A stretch of DNA of 64,000 bases, taken from NCBI GenBank assembly GCA_033807695.1, contig CM066309.1, positions 3,348,001 through 3,412,000 of the forward strand, given 5' to 3'. The notes beneath the pieces are model-generated. The model did not search any database, was not told the origin of the DNA, and was given only the letters and a program-made list of their open reading frames with translations. This stretch comes from Daedaleopsis sinensis (Eukaryota; Basidiomycota; Agaricomycetes; Polyporales; Polyporaceae). A program made the position numbers and the translations under genes. This document shows positions 9,579 through 21,465 of the stretch, piece by piece (the first letter of the stretch is position 1; the number at the start of each line of letters is the position of its first letter).

Positions 9579-12473
9579 ATGCACTCTCAGCCTAACCTTA
9601 CGTCTCCGCTCGAGACCTACGGGTCTGCTCGTGGTTGGATCCTCGATATCGTATTTGCCTCCGCAGTGGTCGTCGTCGCACTCGTCGTCTTCAAGCGATC
9701 TCGCACTCTCGGCGCGCCGGGACCCTCAGGTCTCCCTTTCATTGGCGTCACATTCCGGATTCCAGAGAACAAACAGTGGTTGAAATTCCACGAGTGGATC
9801 TTGCAATACGGTTGGTCTAGATCTGTCCCTGTGCCTAGTATTTCATTTGAGCGTTTCTGTCACTTTACCATTTAGCAATGTTCATCGGAACTGATGTTAT
9901 GATACAGTAGCATGTACAGGAAGTAAGGTAGTCTGACAATCATCTATCCACAGGTGATGTCGTCGGAACCACCGTTATGGGACAACCGACTCTCATCCTG
10001 GGATCATACCGTGCCGCGAACGATCTCCTGGATGTAAAAGGCACGTTCCACTCTGCCTAACGAGCTCATATCCTGACTCAATCATATATAATTCAGGAGC
10101 TATATATTCCGATCGACCAGAGGCTGTCATGGCGGGGAAATTGTTAGTGTCGTTCCTGACACGGCCACGAATCTCGACAGCAAGCACGACGGGTAATTAA
10201 TGAGCGATGTTCCCCACCAGAACTAGCCTAGGAACTAGAATTGTGACTGGACTCCTGGTCTCAGACTAGCTACTAGGCCAGTTCCCGACCTCAATGCACC
10301 GTTAAGCTCGCTTTACATTGCTTTGTTACCTCCCTTTGTTCAGATTCCGGAGTCCGGACCCGAACTAGCCTGGTAGCTAGTCTGTGACCAGGAGTTCAGT
10401 CACAATTCTAGTTCCTAGGCTAGTTCTGGTGGGGAACATCGCCGTTTGTCCGTCGTGACGTTACAAGCTGCTTCTCATGACTTTTTAGTGGGGGTCAGAG
10501 TGGGCGACTTTTGCGCAATGTTTATTGGGGAGATCCTGGTCCTCCTCCAACGAGGAATCGAGGTCAAAAATTGAGGGCTGGTTTGACCGTACCGGTTTTG
10601 AGGAGCCTTTGAGGAGGACGGATCTGTAGATTCCGAGCCAAAATCGCTCAACATCGCCCACGCTGACCCCCAAATCGTTTATTTTGACCTCTCCCTACTA
10701 TCGCCCATCCTAAACCCCCACTCATCCAAGAACAGCATGAGCGCGAAGCTAACTCCAAGCGTTAACTTACAGGGTTGGGTGGGACCGTGGTCTGGGTTAT
10801 GCCCATGGCCCCGAGCATCCTCGCTTCCGGGAGTTCCGCCGTCTTTTTCACCAGTTCATTGGTCCGCGGGCGTGCCAAGATGCGCGCATCCTCGCTATGC
10901 AGCAGGAAGAGACACACAGGCTCATGTTCCGTTTCCTCCGAGACCCGAAGAATTTCTACCGGCATCCGCGAGAGTACGTAGCACATCATGCCGACTTTCC
11001 CATTCACCTCACGTCTCAGTATGTACATCCGCAGGTCGACCGGAGCTCTCATCTTGCGGCTCGCCTACGGTTACACGGTGGCCGAAGAGGTTGAGCAAGA
11101 CCCCCTGGTCAAGGTAGTCGAGATCGCCATGCAAGGCTTCGCGAAGGCCTCGGAGCCCGGGGCATTCTGGGTCGACTACTTCCCGCTCCTCCGCTACGTG
11201 CCGGAATGGGTGCTCCCTGGCGGCGGATTCAAGGCGGTCGCGCGGCGGATGCGCAGAGAGCTCGACGAGATGTACGACCTTCCGTACGCATTTGTCAAGC
11301 AGCAGATGGTGCGTGCACCCGCCATCGCCATCGTGAGGTCATGTAGCGCGCTGATCTCAAATACTCCGCGAAGGAATGCGCGAGAGCCCTCCCGTCGTTC
11401 ACGTCTACCTACCTCGAAACCAGGCTCGAGCCCACACCGGCTGACGAAGAGCTGATCAAGGCCGCCGCGGCGTCCCTGTACTCTGGTACGTCCACTGCCA
11501 CCCCCCAGACCTCGCAGAGCGACTGCTGATGCACCACCGGGCCGCAGGCGGAGCTGACACGGTGAGTCAGCATCGCTACTGAGTGCCGAACATCGAAACT
11601 CACTCGCTCGACTGCCGCAGACCCCGTCGTCCATGACGGCGTTCATCCTCGCGATGACGCTGTGGCCCGACATCCAAGCCCGCGCCCACGCCGAACTCGA
11701 CGCCGTCCTGGGCCCGGCGCGCCTCCCCGCGTTCTCCGACCGCGCCCAGCTGCCGTACGTCAGCGCGATCGTCCTCGAGGTCCTGCGCTGGAACCCCGCG
11801 GTCCCGCTCGGGCTCGCGCACCGCGCAACGCAGGACGACGCGTACCGCGGGTATGCCATCCCCAAAGGGACCGTCGTGTGGGCGAATATCTGGTGACTAC
11901 TACGACGCGGCCCGTGCCTGCAGCACATCCGCTGTTTGCTGACTCTGTTACTGTCTCGGCGGGTGGCAGGTCGCTCCTGCACGATCCTTCCGTCTTCCAA
12001 GAGCCAGATCGATTCCGGCCTGAGCGGTACTTGGACGACAGCGGGATGCTGCGTGAGCTCGAGCGGCACGAGGACCCTGCTGTCATCGGGTTCGGGTTCG
12101 GACGCAGGTGCGGCCTTGCCCCGACGGCTTGCAGCCTTCAAGTACCATGTGCAGCGACGCTGACGCTGACACCGGCTCCAGGATCTGTCCCGGCATGTTC
12201 TTCGCGATGAACTCGATCTTCATCGGCATCGCGACGATGCTCTACGTGTTCGACATCACGAGGTGCAAGGACGAGGACGGAGCCGACGTAGCTCCAGAGG
12301 TCGACTTCCGGGGGTTCATCAGGTGCGTCCGTCCGCGTCCGTCCTGGTGCTGCACGAACTACAATTTGTCCTGCAGTCACCCGGTCCCGTTCGAATGCAC
12401 CATCGCTCCGCGGTCAGAGAGGACGGCTGAATTAATCAGACGAGCGGTTGCGACGCCATCTCCGAGTCAATGA
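9579..12473 (+). CDS. Cytochrome P450 monooxygenase (CYP5144-like guess)
   Basis: ER-anchored heme monooxygenase. ATG 9579 is followed by a hydrophobic anchor (ILDIVFASAVVVVALVVF) and the hinge GAPGPSGLPFIG. Further exons give AIYSDRPEAVMAGKL|VGWDRGLGY, REFRRLFHQFIGP, the oxygen-binding I-helix GGADTTPSS (split by introns near 11485-11620), the K-helix EVLR, and the heme loop FGFGRRICPGMFFAM with its Cys ligand. The protein ends at 12473. All core P450 motifs are intact. One intron (10143-10772, 630 bp) is ten times longer than usual and holds two hairpin elements. The intron at 10041-10096 appears to use a GC donor. The sequence resembles the CYP5144 group expanded in polypores; the family name is my inference. 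It faces an FAD oxidase, suggesting a joint oxidative step on an unknown compound. Confidence 0.92.
10185..10457. repeat. Foldback/MITE-like element in P450 intron, copy A
   Basis: About 80 bases from 10204 (GCGATGTTCCCCACCAGAAC) recur as a reverse complement ending at 10442, with only a handful of mismatches. Outer octamers CACGACGG (10185-10192) and CCGTCGTG (10450-10457) may mark the true ends. The centre is about 90 bp and non-coding. No clear target-site duplication is visible. It fits a small non-autonomous inverted-repeat transposon, and it lies wholly within the intron at 10143-10772. Confidence 0.7.
10489..10672. repeat. Second hairpin/MITE-like element in the same intron, copy B
   Basis: Begins TGGGGGTCAG (10489-10498) and ends CTGACCCCCA (10663-10672). 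The pairing extends inward: GTGGGCGA matches, then GGTCCTCCTC pairs with GAGGAGGAC farther in, so most of the 184 bp can fold into one imperfect hairpin. Its terminal sequence differs from copy A, so it belongs to another family. It is non-coding and shows no obvious target duplication. Confidence 0.65.
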
Positions 12474-12809
12474 AGGGCGAGCCACAACAACTTGAATATT
12501 TTCATGACTTTCTCGCACTGTATTCGATCTCTCTGTTGTATGGATCCAACTACTGTTCCTTTGGCACCTAATCTATGACAGAGCCCTCTATCAATCGAGC
12601 ACGTTCTCAATGCGTATCACTACAGCGGTCTTTCGTGTGATGCACCAGCGAGACAACTGAATGTAGAAGTACAAGGATAGTTGATTAACTGCGGACTATT
12701 ATTACACTCATAAAGTACAACGATCATCGACTGGAAACGCCATGGAAGGCCTGGCGAACGAAAACAGCTACGTCAGATAACGAAGAAGAAAAAAGAAAGC
12801 ACTACATGC
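12474..12809. other. Intergenic between convergent genes
   Basis: AT-rich 3' flank shared by the P450 (+) and the NTPase (-). I see no gene; it probably holds both polyadenylation regions. Confidence 0.5.
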
Positions 12810-14834
12810 CTAGACAGAAAGGTGCAGACAATAGGCCTTCCCACGATGGTTTTCGTGGTCGTCGTGCTTCCTCAATCCTGCGGGCGGCATTGGCCAGGAG
12901 CACTCCTGCGCAGGTGACGGACAGACCAGGACGTACTCTACCGTCACTTTCACCTCCTCCTTCGGTGCTGGCATGTCGTGCTGTAGAAACGCGCGAGCGT
13001 GCGCCATGATCTGGCGGATAGCCTGGTAGCCGTCCGCCGTGCCCCCTTGCTCGCGGGACTTCGTGATGTGGAAGACGGTTATGACGGCTGAGTTCTCGTC
13101 CTCGTCGCGACTGATGGTGAACGAGTCGAACAGAGCGTTGTGGGGCACCGCGGGCTCGTAGTATCGCGGCTGGCCGTCGATTATGACCGTTTGCTCCAGT
13201 GGCTGGGAGAAGTCGACGAAGGTGCGTTCACGACGGAGAGGAGCGCCTAGTACAGGGGCTGGGAGGACGTGGTCCCGGGGGTCGAAAGTGAAGCAGGGAG
13301 GATCGCCATCGTCTGCAGCCATCGGAAGTCGCCCGGGTAGTGCCCATCCAAACTCGCCAGCCAGGGAACGATGAGCGTACAACTCGAAAAGCCAATCCGC
13401 AAAAGCAGAGCCTTCTGAGAATTGCCCGTAGGTTTTGTAGGCCCACCGAATGTCGTATTGCTTGTTATGGGTGGACTGCATGACTTCATGGGCGACCCGA
13501 GGAGAAACGAATTCGATCCTCCAAAGGTCGTGGTCTGCACAGTTCGCGTCTGGGACGCTGCGGGGTCGTACGGCCATGATGTGATCGGCGTCCAATGACT
13601 GATTGTGATGGAAGCCGGTTACAATGGCACGCAGATCTTCGAGAGTGTAGCCGCGCACGTTGGGCGGGCGCGTCGCGTCAAATATGGCGGCATAAACTTC
13701 ACGGGGGACATAGCCGATCTCTGTGATGGCGTCGTCGACCAGGGCATCCAGCGCGTCGTCGACAGTGTGACCGCCCGTTGCGTCATCCGTTTCCCGGGTG
13801 GTGGTCGCAGCCTTCGCCCTTTCAAGAACAGCAACCGCCCTGTGTATGGCCGCTTCGATCCCCCATGGGGGAGATACATTCCCTTGGGTCGGCCAAGCCT
13901 TCTTCAACGCGTCGATGAATATATCAAATTCGGGATGGAGACGAAGACTACCATGAAGGCGAAGAAAAGTGAGCAAGAGGCACTGGCAGAGCGACCAGGA
14001 AGAAACATACCCGCGGATCAATTCCTCCTTTGTCCACAGGTCCATACCCCACACGCGGACACGGTACTGCTTCGTCAAATATTTCCATCGTTCCCGTTTC
14101 GGAGGTGACGCCAGGATCGGCCATACGCATAGATTTGGACCGATGTGAGGCCCACGCTCCTCCATGTCCATGTCCACTAGCATCCACGGGCGGTAATCGG
14201 TCTTGCGCGGTAGGTCGTAGAGAATGCCACGGGCCTCAGTGCGGTAGTAGACATGACTCTGGTAGAAGAGGAAGACGCAGCCCGTGGTGTACAATATAAC
14301 GACCTGCTTTTCGGAGAGAAGACGTGCAAGCATGTAGGTCAGGAACATCGTCTTGCCTGGCGAACGATCCAGCAAATGAGTTGTTGCACTGCAGGACAAA
14401 GTACCAAAACATACCGATGCCAGGCTGGCCAGTGATGACTGCCCCTTCTATGATGCGTCGAGAGGTCAAGATGCGATTGTAGAGGTCGCTGTAAGACTTG
14501 GTAACTAGGAGGGTACCACCAGATGTAGCGCTCTGACGAAGTGGTAGTCGAGTGTCGCCAGACCCGAGGTCTAATTCATGCGGGAACGAGTTGGAAGTGG
14601 GGAAATCCGTGTTGCGCCACTTGTCGTAGAAGAGCTGAAAGCTATAGATGCTCGTGTTCTCGACGACTGGTTCCCATTTCGTCGAGTTGCGAACGACCCA
14701 ATCCCATCGATCTGCGACATCTATAGGGGGAGGTGTGGTAGAAAAAGGGGGTTAGTCAAACGTAGGTGCTTCATACGTAGGTGCTTACCGTCACGACCCT
14801 CCTCGAGTATCTGTTTGATACGATCGATCGACAT
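12810..14834 (-). CDS. Crinkler-like P-loop NTPase (basidiomycete-expanded family)
   Basis: Four exons join from ATG 14834. MSIDRIKQILEEGRD is followed by RWDWVVRNSTKWEPVV and IIEGAVITGQPGIG|KTMFLTYML, where the Walker A motif GQPGIGKT is split by an intron near 14356-14412. Next come ILYTTGCVFLFY and YRPWMLVDMDMEERGP (probable Walker B) and WGMDLWTKEELIRG, whose ending is followed by a 63-base in-frame intron near 13946-14008. The C-terminal half is charged and unfamiliar (HRAVAVLERAKAATTT, TISRDEDENSAVITVFHITK, LLRIG-type AAA features absent). About 610 residues, stop at 12810. This architecture, with an N-terminal recognition region, a STAND-like NTPase and a diverse C-terminal domain, matches the CRN/RHS-type proteins common in mushrooms. 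Their role is unsettled: suggestions include inter-strain conflict or nuclear effector-like functions. No signal peptide. Function is not assignable beyond NTP binding. Confidence 0.72.
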
Positions 14835-15261
14835 CGTGGAGGATTAGGAGGAGAAAGGCGTAATATATAGGAGCAAAGCGTAGGAGGTCCGAATATAGCT
14901 TAGTCAGCACTGGCTTCCAGTGTGCATCCAAACCATATTCCCCTTCAGCAACGTTAACGAGCCATAACGGGCCATTTCGAGCATCATCGAGCATGCAAAT
15001 AGGTATAGGAACATGTCAAGATATTTACCTCCATTTACGCGCAGTGTCAAGTCATCACGATGCACCATAGGACAGCACACGCGCACGCGTAAGCACTGTG
15101 CTGGCTCACCGTCAGGCGAGAAGGCACGCGCATCATACCAGACGAAGTCACGGTACGATATATCTCGAACTTCCACATCGTCATCTTGGATTCACGCACC
15201 CTGATCCCGGTCAGCGATCTGGCATCGCTATCCTGTCCCTCTGGCGTCGGCACGTATGTGT
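14835..15261. other. Intergenic, no recognised gene
   Basis: Lies between the NTPase start and the aminopeptidase stop, both on the minus strand. Short open frames only, without recognisable motifs. It presumably contains the NTPase promoter. Confidence 0.45.
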
Positions 15262-18200
15262 TCACAACGGAGAACATTCGCCTTGCAGCCACTTCAGCGC
15301 ACGCGCGTCCTTCTGCACCAGCGGCGCCACCTTCTCCAGAACCTCCTCGTGGTACGCGTTCAGCCACTCCTTCTCCTTCGCGCTCAGCAGCGACGCGTCA
15401 ATCAGGTTCTTGCCCATAGGACACTACAGGTCGTCAGCGTCAGCGTCAGCAGACACCGTAGGCCCGGACGTTTGGGGAGTCGGAACTGGGGGCACGCACC
15501 AGGGTAACGTGCTCGAAGCGGAGGTAGCCCTTGTCCCCGAAGTTGTGCGGGGTCCGCGCATCGCGGACGACGACGACGTTCTCGATACGGATGCCGTATC
15601 CGCCGTCGGCGTAGTACCCCGGCTCTGCGCACACGATGAGTGCGCTTACGGGTGACGGGTGACTGGGGTAGCTGGCGTACCGTTCGAGACCGTCATGCCC
15701 GGCTTGAGGGGGGTGTTGTTATACGCTGGAGACGTCCATGCGTGGTCAGAGGGATTCTCAGGCTCGCGAGTCGATGCGCCGAGCAGGACATACCGATGCG
15801 TACACCGATTCCGTGGGGACCTGCAGTACAAGTGAGCAACACTGACAAATGCCAAGGAATACGGGCGAACCTTCGTGGACGTTCAGGAAATGACCTTCAT
15901 ATGACAGTTCAGATGTAGAAACGACGGGGAGGAGACGTGAGACGAACCAACGCCGTGCCCTGTTCCATGACTACGCCGGACACGTTCGACAACCCGAACA
16001 TTATGTGACAATAGACCGTACGTACCGGTAATCTAGAGCCATATTAGCCGCAGTCGACTAGTGACCGACACGGGACCTACCAAGCCCATCCTCCCAGAGC
16101 GGCCTCCGAGCAAAGGGATCGCTATGTATGCGTCAATAACGAACTGGCCTTTCGGGCAGGCACTCGGCACGAGTCTTACAGGATATAACCTATACGATAG
16201 TTCAGGAAGTCCGCAGCATGCGAGGGGAGCAAGACACTGACCAGTTGTGCCGTTCGGGAAAATAGCGGTGTCGATCGCAATGTGCCCCTGCAGCACTCTC
16301 GTGAACGCACGCTTCTCCTCCGCAGAGGGCGTGCCGAAGTGCTGCGACCGACCATCGGTGAGATGCTGATTGGCAGACAAGTCGTTAATTGCGTACGAAT
16401 GTGCGGGTCACGTCTGTGGTCCCATCGAGGTACTGAGCTGCGATGGAGACAGTGAGCGAGGAAGACGCGACCGGCGAGAGGGAGACTTGCCTCCGGAGTC
16501 GCACAGATATACCTTTCGTGGAAGTGCGTGAGTCTCTCCACCTAACAGATCAACAAAATAGGCGTACCTGATCCTTCTTCACCACTGCGTCGTTGTTTCT
16601 CTCCGGCTGGTAATGGATGATGGCTGCACACGCGCGATCAGCTGCGTACACGCACACAAACTTGCGCGTTATATGCGTACCACCATTAGGGCCGGTCGCC
16701 GAGATGGTCGGGAAAGACAAGCCCATGAAGTGGTCGTTTTCTCTGCGCGGAGCGGGATGAACGATGCACCAGTATCGAAATGCATGGATGGACCTACGCT
16801 CGATATTTCTCGAGTTGGTCTGCAACGTCGCTTTCGGGAAGCTCTTTGCCCGCATTGAGTTGCTCCTCGAGCCATGCGAAGTAGCGTACAAGCGCAGCTC
16901 CGTCACGAATATGCGACTGTCTGAAGCCTATGCATCGCGTGCGTGAGTCGCCCGTCCGTGACCGGAGAGCATCATCAAGAGAGAACATACCCTCAATCTC
17001 GACTTCGTTCTTAATCGCCTTCAGGTCCGTAACAGGGGATCTTGTGACAATGATATTGCTCTACACCCGAATGTACTGTGAGCCAGCACACACCCGAGCG
17101 TGACGGAAAGATGTCTACCTTTCCAATAGCCTCCGCGACGGCAAGACTCGCCTTGTCGCTCACGAGCACCTTCTACACAAACGAACTGCTCAATCAAGCG
17201 AATTCACGTTGTGAGCAGCTCAGAGTGGGCGCACCGAGCCTTTCTGCGCAGAGAGATCTGCGCCGAGGCGGGAAAGGTAAGAGAAAAATGTGTCGTAGGC
17301 ATGGACTTCGACAGCATCGCCGAGGTGGGTGCGGACAGAGTCGTCAAGCTGGGCTTCGTTGACGAACAGGAGTGTCTTGTCTTCTTGGATCAGGCCGTAC
17401 GCAAAGAAGACTACACCAAGGATGTCAACAGAGGGTAGAAGCGAGCAATGACTTAGACGTACCGGGATTGAAGTCGATGTCAGAGCCACGGAGGTTGAAC
17501 AACCACGCGACCTCATCGAGCATATTGATGACCGTCGAATTTACGTCCTTCTTTTTGAGCTCATCTCGAACGGCCTTGAGTTTCTCAGCGTGCGTTTGAC
17601 CTACAAGTTGTCAGGAGATAATTGTTGCTCCACGATCTGCGCGTATTACCTGAGTACTGGACGTTCAGAGGGAAAACTCTGTTGGTGGGTCGAGACGGAC
17701 GGTCCGACCAGACGAGGTCTACCAGATTATCGGACAGTGAGACGAGCTCAGATTGCTTTGACTTCAACGCCTTCTGGACAGAATCCGCGTCCGCTGCGTT
17801 CTGCGTGTCATTTCGAAGTTTGGGGTCTGAGGTCGCACATGGGATATTCACCTGCTGAGATCAGCGTCGGGTCGATACCGATGCGCGCGTTCTTCTCCAA
17901 GTTCTGCAAGGGTATATGATGTTAGCAGTTGATAGAATGCAATTATAGGTGCAGTCTTGACCTTGGACAGAAATTCCTGCCAAGTGGGAACGTCTCGCAC
18001 AATCTTAGGGTAGGCGTAGCAGGGTGCCTGAATAGCTACTCACCTGGGAGGCCTTGCTTCATCAACGTCCAGTTCCTAGTGTGGCCATAACATATGCTCA
18101 ATTGCCAAGATGTACCAACACAGTCCGACAGTAAGACATACTGGTCGAGTTGCTTGGAAGCCTGTAGGAAATAGCGGCCATCGGTGAAAAGGTACGCATT

Positions 18201-18648
18201 CTGGGTAGTTACGACCGCGCATCCTGAGGCCAGCAGCAGGAGAGGAGTGAACAAGAGCCAAAATCGTATGGCTCTCGAAAGCACAAGTCGTACCTGCAGA
18301 TCCCGTGAATCCCGAGATGAAAGCTCGTCGTTCATCGCACTGCGCGATGTATTCGCTGAAGTCTACAGGCAGAATCGTACGCATTTCCACATCCTCAGTT
18401 ACGATATATCACTTGCGTTGGTCTTCTGTGGGTACAACTACCGCCTGAAGGTTGTATTCAGGCTTTGCCATCAGCTCTCGGAGTGCCTTCAGGCGGGAAG
18501 ATGTGTCGACAGTCGCGTGAGCAGCCATAGTCGTCGAATATCGTCGCACTGGCAGCGTAGACCTGCTCCTGAAGATCGCGAAGGATATGTGCGTGAGGCG
18601 TCGCGGGACGAAGGCGAGAGGCAAGGAGCGCAGTCGCAGATGAAGCAT
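15262..18648 (-). CDS. Xaa-Pro aminopeptidase P (M24B)
   Basis: Metallo-aminopeptidase that removes N-terminal residues before proline. About thirteen short exons give an N-terminal creatinase-like half ([57 protein letters not shown]) and the M24 catalytic half. Metal ligands are all present: the Asp pair in [16 protein letters not shown], His in [11 protein letters not shown] (joined across introns), and Glu in NEPGYY and [20 protein letters not shown] is intact. The end is [14 protein letters not shown] through [12 protein letters not shown], stop 15262-15264. Two in-frame starts exist. ATG 18648 adds about 40 Arg-rich, acid-free residues typical of a mitochondrial presequence; ATG 18528 starts [13 protein letters not shown] like the cytosolic enzyme. 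One intron seems to use a GC donor (near 16489). Very secure family call. Confidence 0.93.
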
Positions 18649-18925
18649 CTGCGCGGGACGATCGAGGATCGACGCGTGAGCAAAGCACATCGCCCGTGGG
18701 CGCGCGATGTGCGTGGCACTCCGACTTCCTTCCTCCACGTCCCTCGCCCCTTCCTCGTCGTCCTTGGCGACTACCACCACCTCGCTGACGCCTCTGTGTC
18801 CTTCTTCGCCGCTCTCTATCTACCACACTTCAGGATTTCTAGCGAACTGTAAACCCGGACCATACACACACGCTCTTTCTTGCTACACACATTTTGACTT
18901 GCTCAGGACCTAACGACTCTACACG
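18649..18925. promoter_or_regulatory. Divergent promoter of aminopeptidase P and NIPA-like transporter
   Basis: Only 277 bp separates the two facing start codons. The plus strand is pyrimidine-rich (CCTTCCTCC, CTCTTTCTTGC) toward the NIPA start, as is usual in fungal promoters. No TATA box or specific factor site stands out. Confidence 0.4.
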
Positions 18926-20861
18926 ATGGTCGAGGACCGATATATCGGCCTCACCTTGGCAATATCAAGCTCGTTGGCGATCGGGACGAGCTTCATCCTT
19001 ACGAAAAAGGTCAGCTCTGTTCGGACGAGATATCATCTGGCACGGCTTAGGGCCTCGCGCGAATAGGGTCTCAACCAAGCAGGAGAGGCGTCCGCATACT
19101 CAAATGCGACGGAGAACTATACTTACTTGCGTAATCCAATATGGTGGGCGGGGATGTCAACATGTGAGTCCAACTGTCCTTGCGCGTACCATGCAGGTCT
19201 AATGCTGTCTGAGAAGTAATTCTTGGAGAAAGTATGTCCCCGTCGGACGCTGAAATTGGTGGCCTCTCTCACCTTTCATTATAGTCGCGAACTTTGCGGC
19301 ATATACCTTTGCACCTCCAATATTGGTCACTCCCCTCGGTGCGCTTAGTGTGATCATCGGGTATGCCTCTCAGCATTATATTGATTCTGTCTAATGGATT
19401 GTCCAGAGCCATCCTAGCATCATTTCTACTCCATGAAGAACTCGGCCATCTTGGCAGAGTGGGGTGCTCTCTATGCCTTCTGGGTTCCCTCATAATCGTG
19501 CTCCATGCACCTCCAGACAAGGACGTGCAGACAGTAGACGAAATCTTGCACTTCGCTTTACAACCCGGTAAGCACGCTTCTAATCCTCAGCTGCTGCGCC
19601 ACACTCTTTGCCCTGTCGCTTGCTCCGATACCTCCTCATAACTTCGATCCTTCTGCGCGGGTACGGACTGCCTTAACCGTGGAGCCCTGTTTGCGAAAAT
19701 GGACTGGTAGGTCAGATAGATGCGACCAACTAGGAAATACGAGGGCATCTCGACTACACTCTCCTACGTTGGCGATCGACTCGGACAAACGATTGTATCC
19801 GAGTATCGGTTATGAACATGCCCTGGCCGCAATGTGTGATCAGACTCATCCTTAATTCTTGTATTCATCTACTCATAAGAAGGCTAACCAGCTTGACAAA
19901 ACAGGATTCATGATGTACTGCTTCACCGTACTCGTGTTCAGCCTAGTCATGATATACGGCGTCGTCCCGAAATACGGGCGGACAAACCCGACTGTCTACA
20001 TCTCCATATGCTCGCTAGTCGGTTCCGTCTCTGTCATGGCGATCAAGGGCTTCGGCGTAGCTGTCAAACTTACACTAAACGGCAACAACCAGTTCACGCA
20101 CCCAAGTACATACGTCTTTGGCATCGTCGTAGCGCTCTGCATCCTCGTGCAGATGAACTACTTCAACAAAGCCCTGGACACATTCTCTACTAACGTGTAC
20201 GTATACGTGCGCGTCATCTCGCTGCTCTCGCATCGCTCACACTCCCCCCAGAGTGAACCCGATGTACTACGTCGGCTTCTCGACGGCCACGATCGTCGCC
20301 TCCGTCATCCTCTTCCAGGGCTTCAACACCGACGACCCCGCGAACTCCATCTCCCTCCTCGCCGGCTTCGTCACCACCTTCCTCGGCGTCCACCTCCTCG
20401 AGATCTCCCGCAAGCCGGACCCCGTCGCCGCCGCACACCACCCCCACCCGCACTCCGCGCTCGAGTCCGGGCTCATGCACCCGCGCCTCAGCATCCACGG
20501 CCGCATGTCCATCGACGGCTGGAACGGCGCCGCGGGCACCCCGATCGGGAGCACCTTCCCCCAGTCGCTCGGACACGGGCGCAGGAGCTCGCTCTATAGG
20601 AACCAGAGCCAGACGCTCTTCCAGGCGTTCGACGAGGACGCGGACGCGGACCCCGACGGGCTCGGGCTTGGGCTCAACACGCTGCACGAGGCCGAGGACG
20701 ACGAGCTCGAGGCGGACGAGCGGACGGCGCTGCGCTCAGGGCGGCGGGAGCGCTTCGCGAACGGGAATGGGAATGGGAACGGGCACGCGAGGGGCGGGCT
20801 GGGGTCGAGGAGCGGGAGCCATACCCCCCGCCGCGAGTCGCTCGGACGGTCGCCGCGGTGA
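18926..20861 (+). CDS. NIPA-type magnesium transporter (DUF803)
   Basis: Multi-pass membrane Mg2+ transporter of the NIPA family (DMT fold). ATG 18926 starts MVEDRYIGLTLAISSSLAIG, the first helix, followed by GTSFILTKK|GLNQAGEASAY and RNPIWWAGM. Next come FAAYTFAPPILVTPLGALS and ILASFLLHEELGHLGRVGC, which are hallmark NIPA segments, and LIIVLHAPPDKDVQTVDEI. Further helices lie in LVMIYGVVPKYGRTNPTVY, YISICSLVGSVSVMAIKG and YYVGFSTATIVASVILFQG. After the last helix (AGFVTTFLGVHLLEISR) there is a long hydrophilic tail of about 150 residues with His, Asp/Glu and Gly/Asn-rich stretches (GNGNGNGNG), likely cytosolic and disordered. One intron (about 19567-19904) is about 340 bp, unusually long for this locus. 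Subcellular site is probably plasma membrane or endosome, from family knowledge. Confidence 0.9.
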
Positions 20862-21465
20862 CACTGCGCGCGTGGACGTTGTAGATACGCTGTCTCCGCA
20901 CTCCGTGCAGCGCGGTGGGCGGGTGCCGATGCGGGCGTCGCAGCTGGTATGATCTGGATTCCGTCATAACTTATTGTATAGGAGAAGTCGTGCTTAGATA
21001 TGTTAGAAGGCTGGACGCGTGGTGCGTACCTGCATCTCTGCTAATGATTTATACCCTACCAGGTCATTTGGCGATTTTGGGCAGCTCGGCCGGGTGTGCA
21101 TGTTGAACGTCTACTGCCTCGATGAGCAAGGTGCGAGAAATCAACAGTGACCCGTTCAATAGGACCTGTACATCGTCTGCCTAAGGGAGACAATATGCTT
21201 CAATAGCTCGTAAGCGAAGCATACCGCATGGATTTGAGTTCAGGGATGGTGGCCCTCCGCATCTTCGCACAAGTCGTACCCGGTACAACGGTTTAGGAAC
21301 TTGCCAGAGACTAAGCCAGAGAATGAAGAGATCCAATATCATGAAGAACAATCAATATCAAATCAGTATATATCGTACATTCTAAATCAACGTTCTTGGG
21401 CTGGGTCCTTGTCACATAGCGGCGGTAGTGAGCGCAAAAGCCTAGAAGCCCAACATCGACAACGC
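20862..21465. other. Intergenic between convergent genes
   Basis: The 3' flank of the NIPA gene (+) and helicase 1 (-). AT-rich from 21300 to 21400. No gene or repeat recognised. Confidence 0.5.

Noticed and set aside
706..12473. Secondary-metabolite gene cluster
   Set aside because: There is no polyketide, peptide or terpene synthase, no transporter and no regulator; only a P450, an oxidase and an ALDH are close together.
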